IMG/VR virus record: IMGVR_UViG_3300042291_001557
Coordinates: 36,257 to 100,256 of that record
Source: a virus
Length of the DNA: 64,000 bases
Reading direction: 5' to 3' (one strand)
The translations under genes and the position numbers were made by a program. Under the pieces are notes generated by a model, which had not been told where the DNA came from, searched no databases, and saw nothing but the letters and a program-made list of their open reading frames with translations. The stretch's first letter is position 1. Each line of letters starts with the position of its first letter. This document shows, in pieces, positions 1-8,232 of the stretch.

Positions 1-1
1 C

Positions 2-1930
2 GATGTGCGTGTGAGAGCCATGAACGTAGCTCCAGGCGGAGGAACGCGCAGCGCCTTAATAAACGCTTACACTGCTGGAATCCCAGGAACCGTAACTGGC
101 GTTAGTGGAACATCCAACGCTAACGCAGCGTCCGTGGTTTCATGGACTGCGCCAGATGCAAACGGTGACGGGATAGATGACTACACGATTCAGTACTCAA
201 CTACTTCAGACTTTTCTTCTGATATAAATACTTTTGCCCATACGGCATCCGCTGCTACTTCACAATCTATTCCACTCACAAACGGAACGACTTATTATTT
301 TAGAGTTAAAGCAGTAAACGCAGTTGGTTCATCCCTTGACTGGTCAGCTATTTCGGGAGGTGCAAGACCAGCAATTATTGCAGGAATACCAACTTCGATT
401 ACTCAAAGCTCAGGAAATGGCTCTTACACAATCGGATGGACAGCCCCAACGGGCACTCCGCCATTCTCTTATGTTGTTCAAATAACCACCGCAAACGAGA
501 CCGCATGGGACACGGCAAAAGAAGTTACCGTAACGTCTCTTAGTAAAACCTTTACTGGCCTGTCTAACGGTTCTTCTTACCGAGCCAGAGTTTATGCTTA
601 CAACGCTGCGGGAGCAACTGCTCCGTATTGGGTTGAAAGCACGGCGCAAACGCCATCCACGGTTCCTGACAACGTCGCAACTCCTACATCGTCTGCAGGA
701 GATAGATTCTTTAAAATTGACTGGGTAGCACCAACAGGAACTGGAACTGGTGGCTCACCAATAACAACGTATTGGGCTCAATATTCTACTGACAATGTCA
801 ATTGGGTAGGGACTGTGGATGTTGGAAACGTTCTTACCAAAACATGGACCAGCAATGGTACCACTTTCAAAAATGACGGAACAACTTATTATGGACGTGT
901 TATAGCATTTAACGTCAGAGGCAATAGCGTTGCATGGTCGGCTGGGTCACCTGGAAGAGCGCCAGCAATGGTTATTCCAACAATGAACTGGGTTGATTCT
1001 TCAGCTACAAAATATTCAGACTGGAGCATGTCCTGGTCTGGAACAACTGGATATACGTACCAAACTCAGAAGTATTACACCTCATGGGCAGACTTCGGGG
1101 GCTCACAAAGCGGTTCTGGTGCAAAAACAAGCGACTCGTTTACTGTTGGGTATGGGGCGTCTGTTTATGGCAGAGTAAAAGTAACGGACCCTGATGGTGT
1201 TGTTGATTACACGAACCAAAGGTATGTTACCGCCGGAAGAGCTGCCGGTTCAGATACCGACACATATAGCTGGAATGACTGGGTGTACACAAACGGAACT
1301 GCTACCGGGAGTGTCATTGCTTCCAATCGGAGCTACGATACTGAGGAACAGTTTAACGGAGAATCCTCCACAAATGTCTATCCCATTTCGTACCCTCACG
1401 TTTTTGATGACAACACCGACGGAACGCTTGGCTCCACCAACGGTAACATAGTCTATGTTTATGCCGTAAGAATAAGAATGACCCGTGCCAACAGTGAGGT
1501 ATTTGACCTCACAGCCAATACTCAAACTAACACAACTGGAAGAAAAGTTTTCTTCTATGGTCCTGGAAGTCTCGGGATGCGCCTCTGGAAACAGACCGAT
1601 GGTACACCAGTGGGCCAAAGCTGGGGAACCCCAGACCAAACAGTCAACTCCTTCTGGACCGGAACGGCCCAAAAGGAGCACACATGGAATGTCGACAATA
1701 CCGTTACCGGTAACGTACTTGTTAATGGCGTGCGCTGTTTGCGAGCTCCCGGTAATGAATGGTTTATATCCGGGAGCAATGCCGCTGGAACTGTATACTC
1801 CACCAACTGGGGTACCGTTGTGAGCGGTGCAGCAACAACCGTAGCGCTCACCGTGTATTATTTCCGTGCCACCAGGACATTCACTACATACGCCAATGAT
1901 TACGGCGCAACAAATTCAACCTATGGCTGA
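2..1930 (+). CDS. Fibronectin type III repeat tail/appendage protein, 5'-truncated
   Basis: The reading frame is open from base 2, so the gene enters from the left and its start is outside the window; 642 codons are visible. At least four Fn3 repeats can be recognised by their recurring end motif (YYFRVKAVNAVG, YRARVYAYNAAG, YYGRVIAFNVRG), covering about the first 320 residues. The remaining ~320 residues are Thr/Trp/Tyr-rich, probably beta-sandwich, and I do not recognise them. Fn3 arrays are common in tail fibres and tail tips of phages of Gram-positive hosts, where they are thought to bind glycans. It is the only large plus-strand gene in the first 32 kb. Function as a virion adhesin is inferred. 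Confidence 0.8.
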   Translation, partial: DVRVRAMNVAPGGGTRSALINAYTAGIPGTVTGVSGTSNANAASVVSWTAPDANGDGIDDYTIQYSTTSDFSSDINTFAHTASAATSQSIPLTNGTTYYFRVKAVNAVGSSLDWSAISGGARPAIIAGIPTSITQSSGNGSYTIGWTAPTGTPPFSYVVQITTANETAWDTAKEVTVTSLSKTFTGLSNGSSYRARVYAYNAAGATAPYWVESTAQTPSTVPDNVATPTSSAGDRFFKIDWVAPTGTGTGGSPITTYWAQYSTDNVNWVGTVDVGNVLTKTWTSNGTTFKNDGTTYYGRVIAFNVRGNSVAWSAGSPGRAPAMVIPTMNWVDSSATKYSDWSMSWSGTTGYTYQTQKYYTSWADFGGSQSGSGAKTSDSFTVGYGASVYGRVKVTDPDGVVDYTNQRYVTAGRAAGSDTDTYSWNDWVYTNGTATGSVIASNRSYDTEEQFNGESSTNVYPISYPHVFDDNTDGTLGSTNGNIVYVYAVRIRMTRANSEVFDLTANTQTNTTGRKVFFYGPGSLGMRLWKQTDGTPVGQSWGTPDQTVNSFWTGTAQKEHTWNVDNTVTGNVLVNGVRCLRAPGNEWFISGSNAAGTVYSTNWGTVVSGAATTVALTVYYFRATRTFTTYANDYGATNSTYG

Positions 1931-1942
1931 TAATGTTTTGTC

Positions 1943-2161
1943 ATGCGTGAACAAATAGGCAAAAACCAAAAATCTAGTCCTACTGACTTTTTAAAATCAG
2001 ATACAGAATTTGCGCCGACTACACTTCAACGCGAGCGTTACTCAATCTGCAAGGAATGCCCAGAACTTACGAAAGTTACAAAGCAATGCAAGCAATGTGG
2101 TTGTTTTATGAACTTAAAAGTGAAGCTTGGTCATGCAGTCTGCCCACTAGGTAAGTGGTGA
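1943..2161 (+). CDS. Small Cys-rich zinc-binding-like phage protein
   Basis: A 72-aa protein with CKECP, CKQCGC and a late Cys (CPLGKW), the pattern of a small zinc ribbon. Similar short proteins with CxxCP...CxxCGC...CP..KW occur beside structural genes in many aquatic phages, and I recall them only as uncharacterised (DUF6171-like). It follows the Fn3 gene by 12 nt and converges on the glycosyltransferase, overlapping its end by 15 nt. No function can be assigned. Confidence 0.65.
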   Translation: MREQIGKNQKSSPTDFLKSDTEFAPTTLQRERYSICKECPELTKVTKQCKQCGCFMNLKVKLGHAVCPLGKW

Positions 2162-3217
2162 TTTCAGCTCGTAGAAACCTTTGCCCCACAAAGTCATAAG
2201 GCGAGTGAAGTACTTTTCATAGAGAAGCGCATTTGTTTCCAAGCCGAACCTATCGACCGCATACTCACGAATGGCCTTGCGGTCCAAGCTCGGTGCCGCA
2301 ACTGCTGCGTCAATGAATTCCTGCAATGTCCTGCAGCGAAAGCCGTTGACCCCATGAACTACGTTTTCGGGAAAAGCGCCCCAATCGGTTGTGATAACCG
2401 GAGTGCCACAGGCCATCGCCTCAGCCACAACTAAACCAAAAGGCTCGGTGTAAATAGTTGGCACAAATGAGGCAATTGCCCCACCCATGAGCCTTGCTCG
2501 CTCTTCGGTTCCAACCACCCCAACATACTCTCCGTAAGCAGGCGGAGTTCCCTGTCCAGCGACCACCAGACGCTTCCCAAGGGCCTTACAGACGTCTGCG
2601 GCTATCTGATAGCCCTTTCGCTCTATAAGGCGTCCTATGAACAAATAGTAGTCATCTGGGGTTTCCCTGAATGGGAAGTCATTGATGTCCACATGGCCCG
2701 GAATTACGTCGTCATAGAACTGCCCGTCTACGTCATGTGGGTTGGTGACCGCTGCTCCGTAGCAGACATGCATCCATGCGTAGGACTCAAAAACCTTGTA
2801 TTTGGCAAAGATGCCACCATAGCCAACCTCAAACTCCACGGTCATATTGTTGGGAAAGGCGTCGGCTACTCCCTTGTGTGCCAGCCCGCCAATAACGCAA
2901 ATAAAGTCTTTTGGTTGGATTCTTTTACCTATCTCGGCAATGATGTTCTTATTCATATTCTGCCAATGGGGCAAGGAATAGTCAAAAGAGGCGAGAGTGT
3001 AGTGGTTCCCGTTTAAGGACTGAAGACGCTCTTCTTCGGTGATGCACATAACGTGCTCAGTGCAGGGGGCTTCATTAAACTCCCCGCTGTACAAGAAAAC
3101 TTCATGACTCAAAGACGTCATCATTATTGCAAACTTACGGACATTCTCCGTAAACGCACATGACGTAAATTCTTTTGTCGTATTTGTGTGGGGGAGGCTA
3201 ATTAGGTGAAATCTCAT
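2147..3217 (-). CDS. GT-B fold glycosyltransferase (GT4-like)
   Basis: A 356-aa protein with the C-terminal half of GT4 enzymes: FIGRLIERKGYQ, LVVAGQG and the EPFGLVVAEAMACGTPVI segment, whose first Glu belongs to the E-x7-E motif that binds the donor nucleotide-sugar. The N-terminal half is shorter and divergent. It is the last gene of the long minus-strand appendage operon, next to a second glycosyltransferase and three oxygenases. Transfer of sugar onto a virion protein is therefore the most economical role, but host-glycan modification cannot be excluded. The ATG is preceded by an A/T-rich region without a strong ribosome binding site. Confidence 0.85.
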   Translation of the reverse strand: MRFHLISLPHTNTTKEFTSCAFTENVRKFAIMMTSLSHEVFLYSGEFNEAPCTEHVMCITEEERLQSLNGNHYTLASFDYSLPHWQNMNKNIIAEIGKRIQPKDFICVIGGLAHKGVADAFPNNMTVEFEVGYGGIFAKYKVFESYAWMHVCYGAAVTNPHDVDGQFYDDVIPGHVDINDFPFRETPDDYYLFIGRLIERKGYQIAADVCKALGKRLVVAGQGTPPAYGEYVGVVGTEERARLMGGAIASFVPTIYTEPFGLVVAEAMACGTPVITTDWGAFPENVVHGVNGFRCRTLQEFIDAAVAAPSLDRKAIREYAVDRFGLETNALLYEKYFTRLMTLWGKGFYELKSPLT

Positions 3218-3242
3218 TTATGACCTCGATTAAACATTTCTA

Positions 3243-3929
3243 TCACGGCATTAGAACTGATGATTTGAAATGCCCGACTTTAACCGCAGTGTCAACAACC
3301 GCATCAAAACCTGCATCTTTGGCTCTTTTAAACATTGCCGTATCTTCTGAAGTGACTATTCTCTTCATTACCCTTCCGTCGCTCGTTATGGTTTCTTCTT
3401 CTGCGTCGGCAAAATATGGGTTGTGGATGTTCTCGAAGACGCCCTGCTTGAAGCATACAAACCCAAAGCCGGCAGCATCTATGTTTACGTACTTTACGCT
3501 GGTGTTAAAATCTTCCATCTTTGCAAACCTGTAATCAAATATTGAGGCTTCCGAATCGTTGGCTGTTTCTTCCAAAATCTGCTGAGGGCTCTTCTTCACG
3601 ACAACAGACAGGCTTCCGTCGCCCCTAATTACATAAATTCCACTAGTAATCGTGTGTGGAGATTCAATAAGCGAACAAAAATCAGACACAGACCATTCGA
3701 TGTCGCTATCTATCCAGAACATGTGGGTGTAGTCAGGGTGCTCAGTGAGGGCGCGAAATGCCAACTTGTCACGCAGTTGACCAACATGGGCTCCGCTTTC
3801 GTGAAGAAAGCTTAGTTCTATATTGTTTTGCGAACAGTATTTAACCGTGTCAAAAAAAGACCTTACATAACATGGGGAAAATTCTCGGGCAGGAGTGACG
3901 ATAACGACATTCCTATTGCTCTGAATCAT
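3243..3929 (-). CDS. GT-A-like glycosyltransferase
   Basis: A 228-aa protein. An N-terminal Rossmann-like strand (VVIVTPARE) leads to FWIDSDIEW at residues 71-79, where D74-S-D76 is a DxD motif expected to bind metal and nucleotide-sugar. The segment AFRALTEHPDYTHMFWIDSDIEW resembles the anchor-type glycosyltransferases found in aquatic phages. The gene overlaps the upstream oxygenase gene by 17 nt, implying translational coupling. The acceptor is unknown; location in the fibre operon suggests a virion protein. Confidence 0.7.
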   Translation of the reverse strand: MIQSNRNVVIVTPAREFSPCYVRSFFDTVKYCSQNNIELSFLHESGAHVGQLRDKLAFRALTEHPDYTHMFWIDSDIEWSVSDFCSLIESPHTITSGIYVIRGDGSLSVVVKKSPQQILEETANDSEASIFDYRFAKMEDFNTSVKYVNIDAAGFGFVCFKQGVFENIHNPYFADAEEETITSDGRVMKRIVTSEDTAMFKRAKDAGFDAVVDTAVKVGHFKSSVLMP

Positions 3930-4698
3930 CTGTCAAATCTTTGCTTTGGGCTTCCGTCCATGTGAACTCGGTTTTTGGTTCCTCAAACACTTCGTGGTTA
4001 ATAGTATTTACTGGCGTGTCGTCAGTATTTTCCTCAAAGTCCAAACTCGTCGTGACAAAACAGCTAATTATCCACTTGTCCGAAGAATAAGGGACCAATC
4101 CCATGTGTGGGTGAGTCCAACTTGTAGGAAACAAAACAATTTTACCGATTTCCGCATCGACAGAACAATCATGAATTCTAAAACTTGTCCCCCCGCCATC
4201 GGTAACGGTATTTAGGTAGACGACGACAGCTAAAACTCTTGTGTGGTTTTTGCCGTTTTCGTCCGGCCTTGGATAGTCCCATGGTAAACCGTCGACATGC
4301 TCTCTATAGAAACCGTCATTTTTAAAGTACCTCTGAATTCTTAATCCAGTAATGTCCAGATTCGGGACAGACCAGAATTGTGGAAACATTTGGATGTAAT
4401 CATTTATGCACGACCATATGCGCGCATAGAGGTACTCACTGACTGCCGCATACTGGTGGTAATACTTGGTGGAATCAACCGTGTATATATTTGGGTCCAT
4501 CAACCCAGTGTCCATACAGCGTTTAATGCCTGTATTCACGCCACCTATAGTCGGCCCCTGAGTAAAAAAGCCAACGTTTAAAAAATCTTCCAAAAGGTTA
4601 GACACTAAAGATTCACATCTTTCTGCATCTAGAGCCTCCTTGTATTCGGCTATATATGAATATTTTCCAAGAGGAAAAGATGCTTTGGTTAATCCCAT
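3913..4698 (-). CDS. 2-oxoglutarate/Fe(II) oxygenase (prolyl-hydroxylase-like), third copy
   Basis: 261 aa from the ATG at 4698, chosen because AAGGA lies 9 nt upstream; a longer frame to 4734 lacks this. It has the facial-triad pattern of the double-stranded beta-helix oxygenases: H134-V-D136, a distal His in WTHPHMG (H196 or H198) and K208 as the probable 2OG-binding base. The YLNTVTDGGGTSF segment is typical of prolyl 4-hydroxylase-like proteins. It overlaps the upstream gene by 10 nt. It is less similar to the two cassette oxygenases than they are to each other. Hydroxylation of a virion protein is inferred from context only. Confidence 0.8.
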   Translation of the reverse strand: MGLTKASFPLGKYSYIAEYKEALDAERCESLVSNLLEDFLNVGFFTQGPTIGGVNTGIKRCMDTGLMDPNIYTVDSTKYYHQYAAVSEYLYARIWSCINDYIQMFPQFWSVPNLDITGLRIQRYFKNDGFYREHVDGLPWDYPRPDENGKNHTRVLAVVVYLNTVTDGGGTSFRIHDCSVDAEIGKIVLFPTSWTHPHMGLVPYSSDKWIISCFVTTSLDFEENTDDTPVNTINHEVFEEPKTEFTWTEAQSKDLTDDSEQ

Positions 4699-5468
4699 TT
4701 GCGTTGTTCCTTTCTGTATTTGCCCCTGCGCCAACTAGGGAGAAGAGGAATTGGTCCACCAAAACCTCTTTCGTAAATAAGCTTAAATACGTTCTCGTCA
4801 CCAACGTGCATTTTTGAAACATTATCAGAACGTTTAAAAAAAGTCATTTGGGCAATAGGGGTCCCCTGAGGAATGTAGAACTCTTTGTCCGTCAACACGT
4901 TTAAAATTATATTGACCGTATGGTAATAATCCGTGTTTATTACTCCCGGGATTACGTCAAACTCGGGCCTTGGATTAAGAAGCGAACCAGTCAGAATGCT
5001 TGAATATCCTTTTGGCGTCATAAAGCAAAACGGATTCCCAAGCTTTATGTATTGCCCTTCGCCAACAGATGGGTTTCTTCTTTCCGTAAACGGACAGTCC
5101 CCTGTTTGTTTTCTTTCAAAATGCTGTATTGAGCCCATAATTTTTATGTTTTTTCTGTCGACATTAAACTCAGACTGAATGTCAATACCATTGGGATGAG
5201 GCCTTACTCGTAGGTCGGCCCACAATGGGATGGTCACACCGTTATGCATCAGGTCTTGTCCGCCAGGGCAATACCTATAACCGTCCTCTAGAGGGGTTTT
5301 GGTCGTCCAGTCGTCTTTGGAGAACTTGTTCATGTAGGGCATAATATCTTCATCGCCTAACAACCTATTGTCTTCTGCGGTTATTAATATTTCCCCTGGC
5401 TTCAACTTGGGTAACTGGTTTACCCTGGATACGCCATCTAGATAAACAACATTTTTAGAAGATTTCAT
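4689..5468 (-). CDS. Conserved phage protein of unknown function, cassette copy A
   Basis: 259 aa from the ATG at 5468, which overlaps the halogenase stop by 14 nt; the longer frame starting at a TTG (5486) is less likely. It is a diverged paralogue of the protein at 14660-15454. Shared landmarks are KPGxIxxTxxDNRL near the N-terminus, GVTIPxW, TGxCPxTxRxxxxGQYxKxxNPxxFxTPxGxSS, and VPxxxxTDxYHxxNxxxN. I do not recognise the family. Tight coupling to the halogenase in both cassettes suggests joint function, for example as an adaptor or a further tailoring enzyme. Confidence 0.75.
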   Translation of the reverse strand: MKSSKNVVYLDGVSRVNQLPKLKPGEILITAEDNRLLGDEDIMPYMNKFSKDDWTTKTPLEDGYRYCPGGQDLMHNGVTIPLWADLRVRPHPNGIDIQSEFNVDRKNIKIMGSIQHFERKQTGDCPFTERRNPSVGEGQYIKLGNPFCFMTPKGYSSILTGSLLNPRPEFDVIPGVINTDYYHTVNIILNVLTDKEFYIPQGTPIAQMTFFKRSDNVSKMHVGDENVFKLIYERGFGGPIPLLPSWRRGKYRKEQRKWD

Positions 5469-6891
5469 GGTGGTATACGGTTTCAAGGTTCATGTTTGAT
5501 TGTCTTATTTCGGAGAGACTAGATGAAGCATAGTGCCGATTCTGATAATAATCAAGAGACCGAGAACATGATTCCTTTGTTATCAAACCCTGCCCTTGCG
5601 CCACATGCCAGAAGTGCGCTATCTGAAAAAGTTCATATCCACTCTGAGGGACGTCATTGGTGGAAGGGGGCCTTTCTGACCACAACTCTAAGAGCTCGGA
5701 AAGCAAAGGGGACCTTGGGGCACTTGCTGCGTCTTTCCAGAAACTGGTATCCCTTCTGTCCGATATGTAATGCATGCTCACCATGGCTATGAGGTTCTCG
5801 TGAAAACTTTCCATAATCGAATTGTACTTTCGGGAAAGAGACGTAGAGCCGGGTTTGAAAAATGGAATAAAACTAGATAGCGCCTTAGCCTGCTGAATTG
5901 CCGTAGAAATACTCGTAGCCTCAAGTGGCTCCATAAAAGAACTGCTCAACCCAATGGCAACACAGTTGTTTACCCACTGCTTACTGGTGTACCCAGGATT
6001 AAACTTTATAACTCTTGGCTTATCGAGAACATGACCAGTGACTTGTTCTATCTCTTTTATTGCTTGCTCTTCGTCTAGATGACCAGATGAGAAGACGTAA
6101 CCATTCCCACGTCTTTCCTGGGTAGGAATCTCCCACATCCAACCAGACGACATGGCGATAGCCCTGGTGTACTGCCTTATCAGACCGTTCGGGTCAGGTT
6201 TTGTCGGGAAAGGTATAGCCGTATCCGTAAGTAAATATCGTGATGCATCCACCCATTTGGCTTCGTCAAAATTCTTAATTAGGAACTTTGAAAACCCCGA
6301 AGCGTCTATCCAGAAATCAGAATAATATGTTTCTGAATTTGACGCAACCGACTGTATGTACCCGGTTTCATCAATCAAAGAAGAGACTAAGTCATCTATG
6401 AAAATCTTTATATTTTTCCTGGAACAAATTTTTTGAAGATAATGATTCAGCTTAAATGTGTCAAAATGATATTGATTTGTGTTTCTATGGATATGTTCTG
6501 ATTTGACTACTTTTGTTTCAATAAACCCAGGATGAGTTATTGTGTTGGTGAGCAGCTTGCCTTGCTCATGAATGTATTCATACAGAGGTATGTTTTCATT
6601 TTTAATAAAATAACCACTAATACTGTGAAAATAATCAGGAGTGTGATTGGTCCATTTCTCAAACCGAATACCAAGTTTGTGCGTAGCGGCAGTTTCCCTG
6701 ACCATCTCATCAATGTCTATTCCTGCTATTTCAACAAAGCTATGCCAATGCTCCGTACTACCTTCGCCAACTCCAATTATGCCAATAGTTTTTGACTCAA
6801 TAATTGAAACGTCAAGCAAGGGAAGCTTGCTTTTTAGAACTATCGCCGCAACAAGACCAGCAGTCCCTGCCCCTACAACCATAACCTTCAT
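5455..6891 (-). CDS. Flavin-dependent tryptophan-halogenase-like enzyme, copy A
   Basis: 478 aa. Seen: the FAD-binding GAGTAG (residues 7-12); GVGEGSTEHW (40-49); a Lys (K72) in HKLGIRFEKW at the place of the family's catalytic lysine; the halogenase signature WMWEIP (251-256); and EPLEATS (321-327), the conserved acidic segment. All parts needed for flavin-dependent halogenation appear intact. Known members use FADH2 and O2 to make hypohalous acid, which is channelled to the lysine; a cyanophage member (VirX1) is a halogenase. No flavin reductase is visible here, so the host must supply FADH2. The substrate is unknown. The gene ends inside the next gene and starts 3 nt after the oxygenase stop. 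Confidence 0.9.
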   Translation of the reverse strand: MKVMVVGAGTAGLVAAIVLKSKLPLLDVSIIESKTIGIIGVGEGSTEHWHSFVEIAGIDIDEMVRETAATHKLGIRFEKWTNHTPDYFHSISGYFIKNENIPLYEYIHEQGKLLTNTITHPGFIETKVVKSEHIHRNTNQYHFDTFKLNHYLQKICSRKNIKIFIDDLVSSLIDETGYIQSVASNSETYYSDFWIDASGFSKFLIKNFDEAKWVDASRYLLTDTAIPFPTKPDPNGLIRQYTRAIAMSSGWMWEIPTQERRGNGYVFSSGHLDEEQAIKEIEQVTGHVLDKPRVIKFNPGYTSKQWVNNCVAIGLSSSFMEPLEATSISTAIQQAKALSSFIPFFKPGSTSLSRKYNSIMESFHENLIAMVSMHYISDRRDTSFWKDAASAPRSPLLSELLELWSERPPSTNDVPQSGYELFQIAHFWHVAQGQGLITKESCSRSLDYYQNRHYASSSLSEIRQSNMNLETVYHHEIF

Positions 6892-6894
6892 GAG

Positions 6895-7521
6895 CTACCT
6901 AAGCCATGTTACGAAGGCATACTTGATGCCAAAATTGTTTTCCTCTACGGGGTGAGCTGTATGTCTATACAAATAGTTTGACGGAAACAAAACCATAGAA
7001 CCAGCAGAGGGAGAAACCTTTATGCCGAAATAATCAAACTCCAATTCGCCTCCGTTGAAGTCGTCATTAAACCACCCGACACAGCTAAGAATGCGACCAT
7101 TTTCCGAGCCGTAATCACAATGAGAACTGTATTCTCCACCGCTTGGGTATTTTAATACTCTGTATCCTTCGTCGGTAGACAGCTCAAGGCTGTACTTATC
7201 ACGATAATGATAAACCGCTGCGTCTATGTTCTTGAATATTTTTTTCCAGAGTACTGCTGCCGGTTTCATTCTTGGAATATTTTCTATTTTGTTAGCTTGC
7301 AGGGGGTTCAACTCCATTTGTACAGACATTCTGTACGATGAAATTTTACCGTTGTCAGTTTCTGAATTTTCCCACATCAAGTATGGCCAGTCTTCTTTTG
7401 ACTCAGATTCAATAAGTTCTATGATGTTTTCAGGTGAAAATATGTTTTTGTACATAATTACGCCAGGGGCCAACTCTACTATTTCTGAGCTTTCTATAAT
7501 TTCGTTAACAGACATCATCAT
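6895..7521 (-). CDS. 2-oxoglutarate/Fe(II) oxygenase, cassette copy A
   Basis: 208 aa. Iron-binding pattern H134-C-D136 within GGEYSSHCDYG, a distal His in RHTAHPV (H187 or H190) and K200 in GIKYAFVTW as the 2OG-binding base: the arrangement of prolyl-4-hydroxylase-like oxygenases. GGELEF follows, as usual in the fold. Three consecutive ATG codons (7521, 7518, 7515) overlap the upstream gene's end. Its counterpart is 16968-17549. It precedes the halogenase by 3 nt, so the two enzymes are almost certainly made together. Confidence 0.85.
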   Translation of the reverse strand: MMMSVNEIIESSEIVELAPGVIMYKNIFSPENIIELIESESKEDWPYLMWENSETDNGKISSYRMSVQMELNPLQANKIENIPRMKPAAVLWKKIFKNIDAAVYHYRDKYSLELSTDEGYRVLKYPSGGEYSSHCDYGSENGRILSCVGWFNDDFNGGELEFDYFGIKVSPSAGSMVLFPSNYLYRHTAHPVEENNFGIKYAFVTWLR

Positions 7522-7948
7522 TTACCGTAAAATCAAAAGTGTGAATAATCTTATCTTTATACCAAACGCAAATAGCACAATCTCCCGGCGCACCAAAATT
7601 AAGCCCAAAATGAATAGAATGCCTATTTATTTTTTTTACATCTAGAAATCTGTGCCCATTTGGCTCTCCCACAATGTAGAGAAAAAGACTAATTTTTACA
7701 TCATCATCAAATACGAGAAATTCGTTTTTGTAATCAATCCGAATTAATTGATTTACCTTGACAGGAGAATGAGAAAACTTTATTGAATGCTCTGTTGGGA
7801 TAGAAATCGGACGAGGGGTGTCTCTGTCAAAAATCAAATCTTTGGTTCTCTCGTTGTCGCCGATAAGTATGGGGGCGACGTGGAGTCTAGATAATTCCTC
7901 TGCTGTGGGAAGCATTTCTTCTGTTGGACAAAAAATTACTGTATCCAT
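7505..7948 (-). CDS. Unknown small cassette protein A (about 147 aa)
   Basis: 147 aa from the ATG at 7948; the frame can be extended upstream only with a TTG. A predicted beta-rich protein, aligned by position and by weak similarity (IxIDxxxEFLVFDDD against FCIDLTDEFVFFGRD, and RHSIHFGLNFG against VHSLRFRSRYVSLG) with 17546-17962 in the second cassette. No catalytic motif is visible. It sits between the structural genes and the oxygenase and overlaps the latter by 17 nt. Function unknown. Confidence 0.65.
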   Translation of the reverse strand: MDTVIFCPTEEMLPTAEELSRLHVAPILIGDNERTKDLIFDRDTPRPISIPTEHSIKFSHSPVKVNQLIRIDYKNEFLVFDDDVKISLFLYIVGEPNGHRFLDVKKINRHSIHFGLNFGAPGDCAICVWYKDKIIHTFDFTVNDDVC

Positions 7949-7974
7949 AAATAGACACAATAGCAGTTAATTCT

Positions 7975-8223
7975 TTATTCCGCCTGAAGTCGAGCAAGGC
8001 TGGCCCGTGTAGTCTTTATTCCTACAACCAACATTCGGAAATGAGTTGAATACATATAAGACTCGCCGTCTTCAGGAACTTCAAAAGTATCCATGTCTAC
8101 GGTGAGAGGGTCTATCCCTGACTGTATGCAAGTTGTGAAAAAATTAGAGTACGCGGTCTCTAGCGCTTTGGTAAGGAGATTTACTGTTTCTTCTGTCGTT
8201 ATTTCGTCTCTTAGTTCTGGCAT
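7975..8223 (-). CDS. Small helical cassette protein A (82 aa)
   Basis: 82 aa, mostly helical, with the pattern ETAYSNFFTTCIQSGIDPLTVDMDTFEVP followed by a short helix. The protein at 17959-18186 has the same layout (LYTLLVRLNVDPETFDEEVGF), so the two are cassette paralogues. AGAGGAAAA lies just upstream of the ATG as a ribosome binding site. Possibly a small chaperone or adaptor for the fibre protein encoded immediately upstream; this is inference. Confidence 0.65.
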   Translation of the reverse strand: MPELRDEITTEETVNLLTKALETAYSNFFTTCIQSGIDPLTVDMDTFEVPEDGESYMYSTHFRMLVVGIKTTRASLARLQAE

Positions 8224-8232
8224 TTTTCCTCT

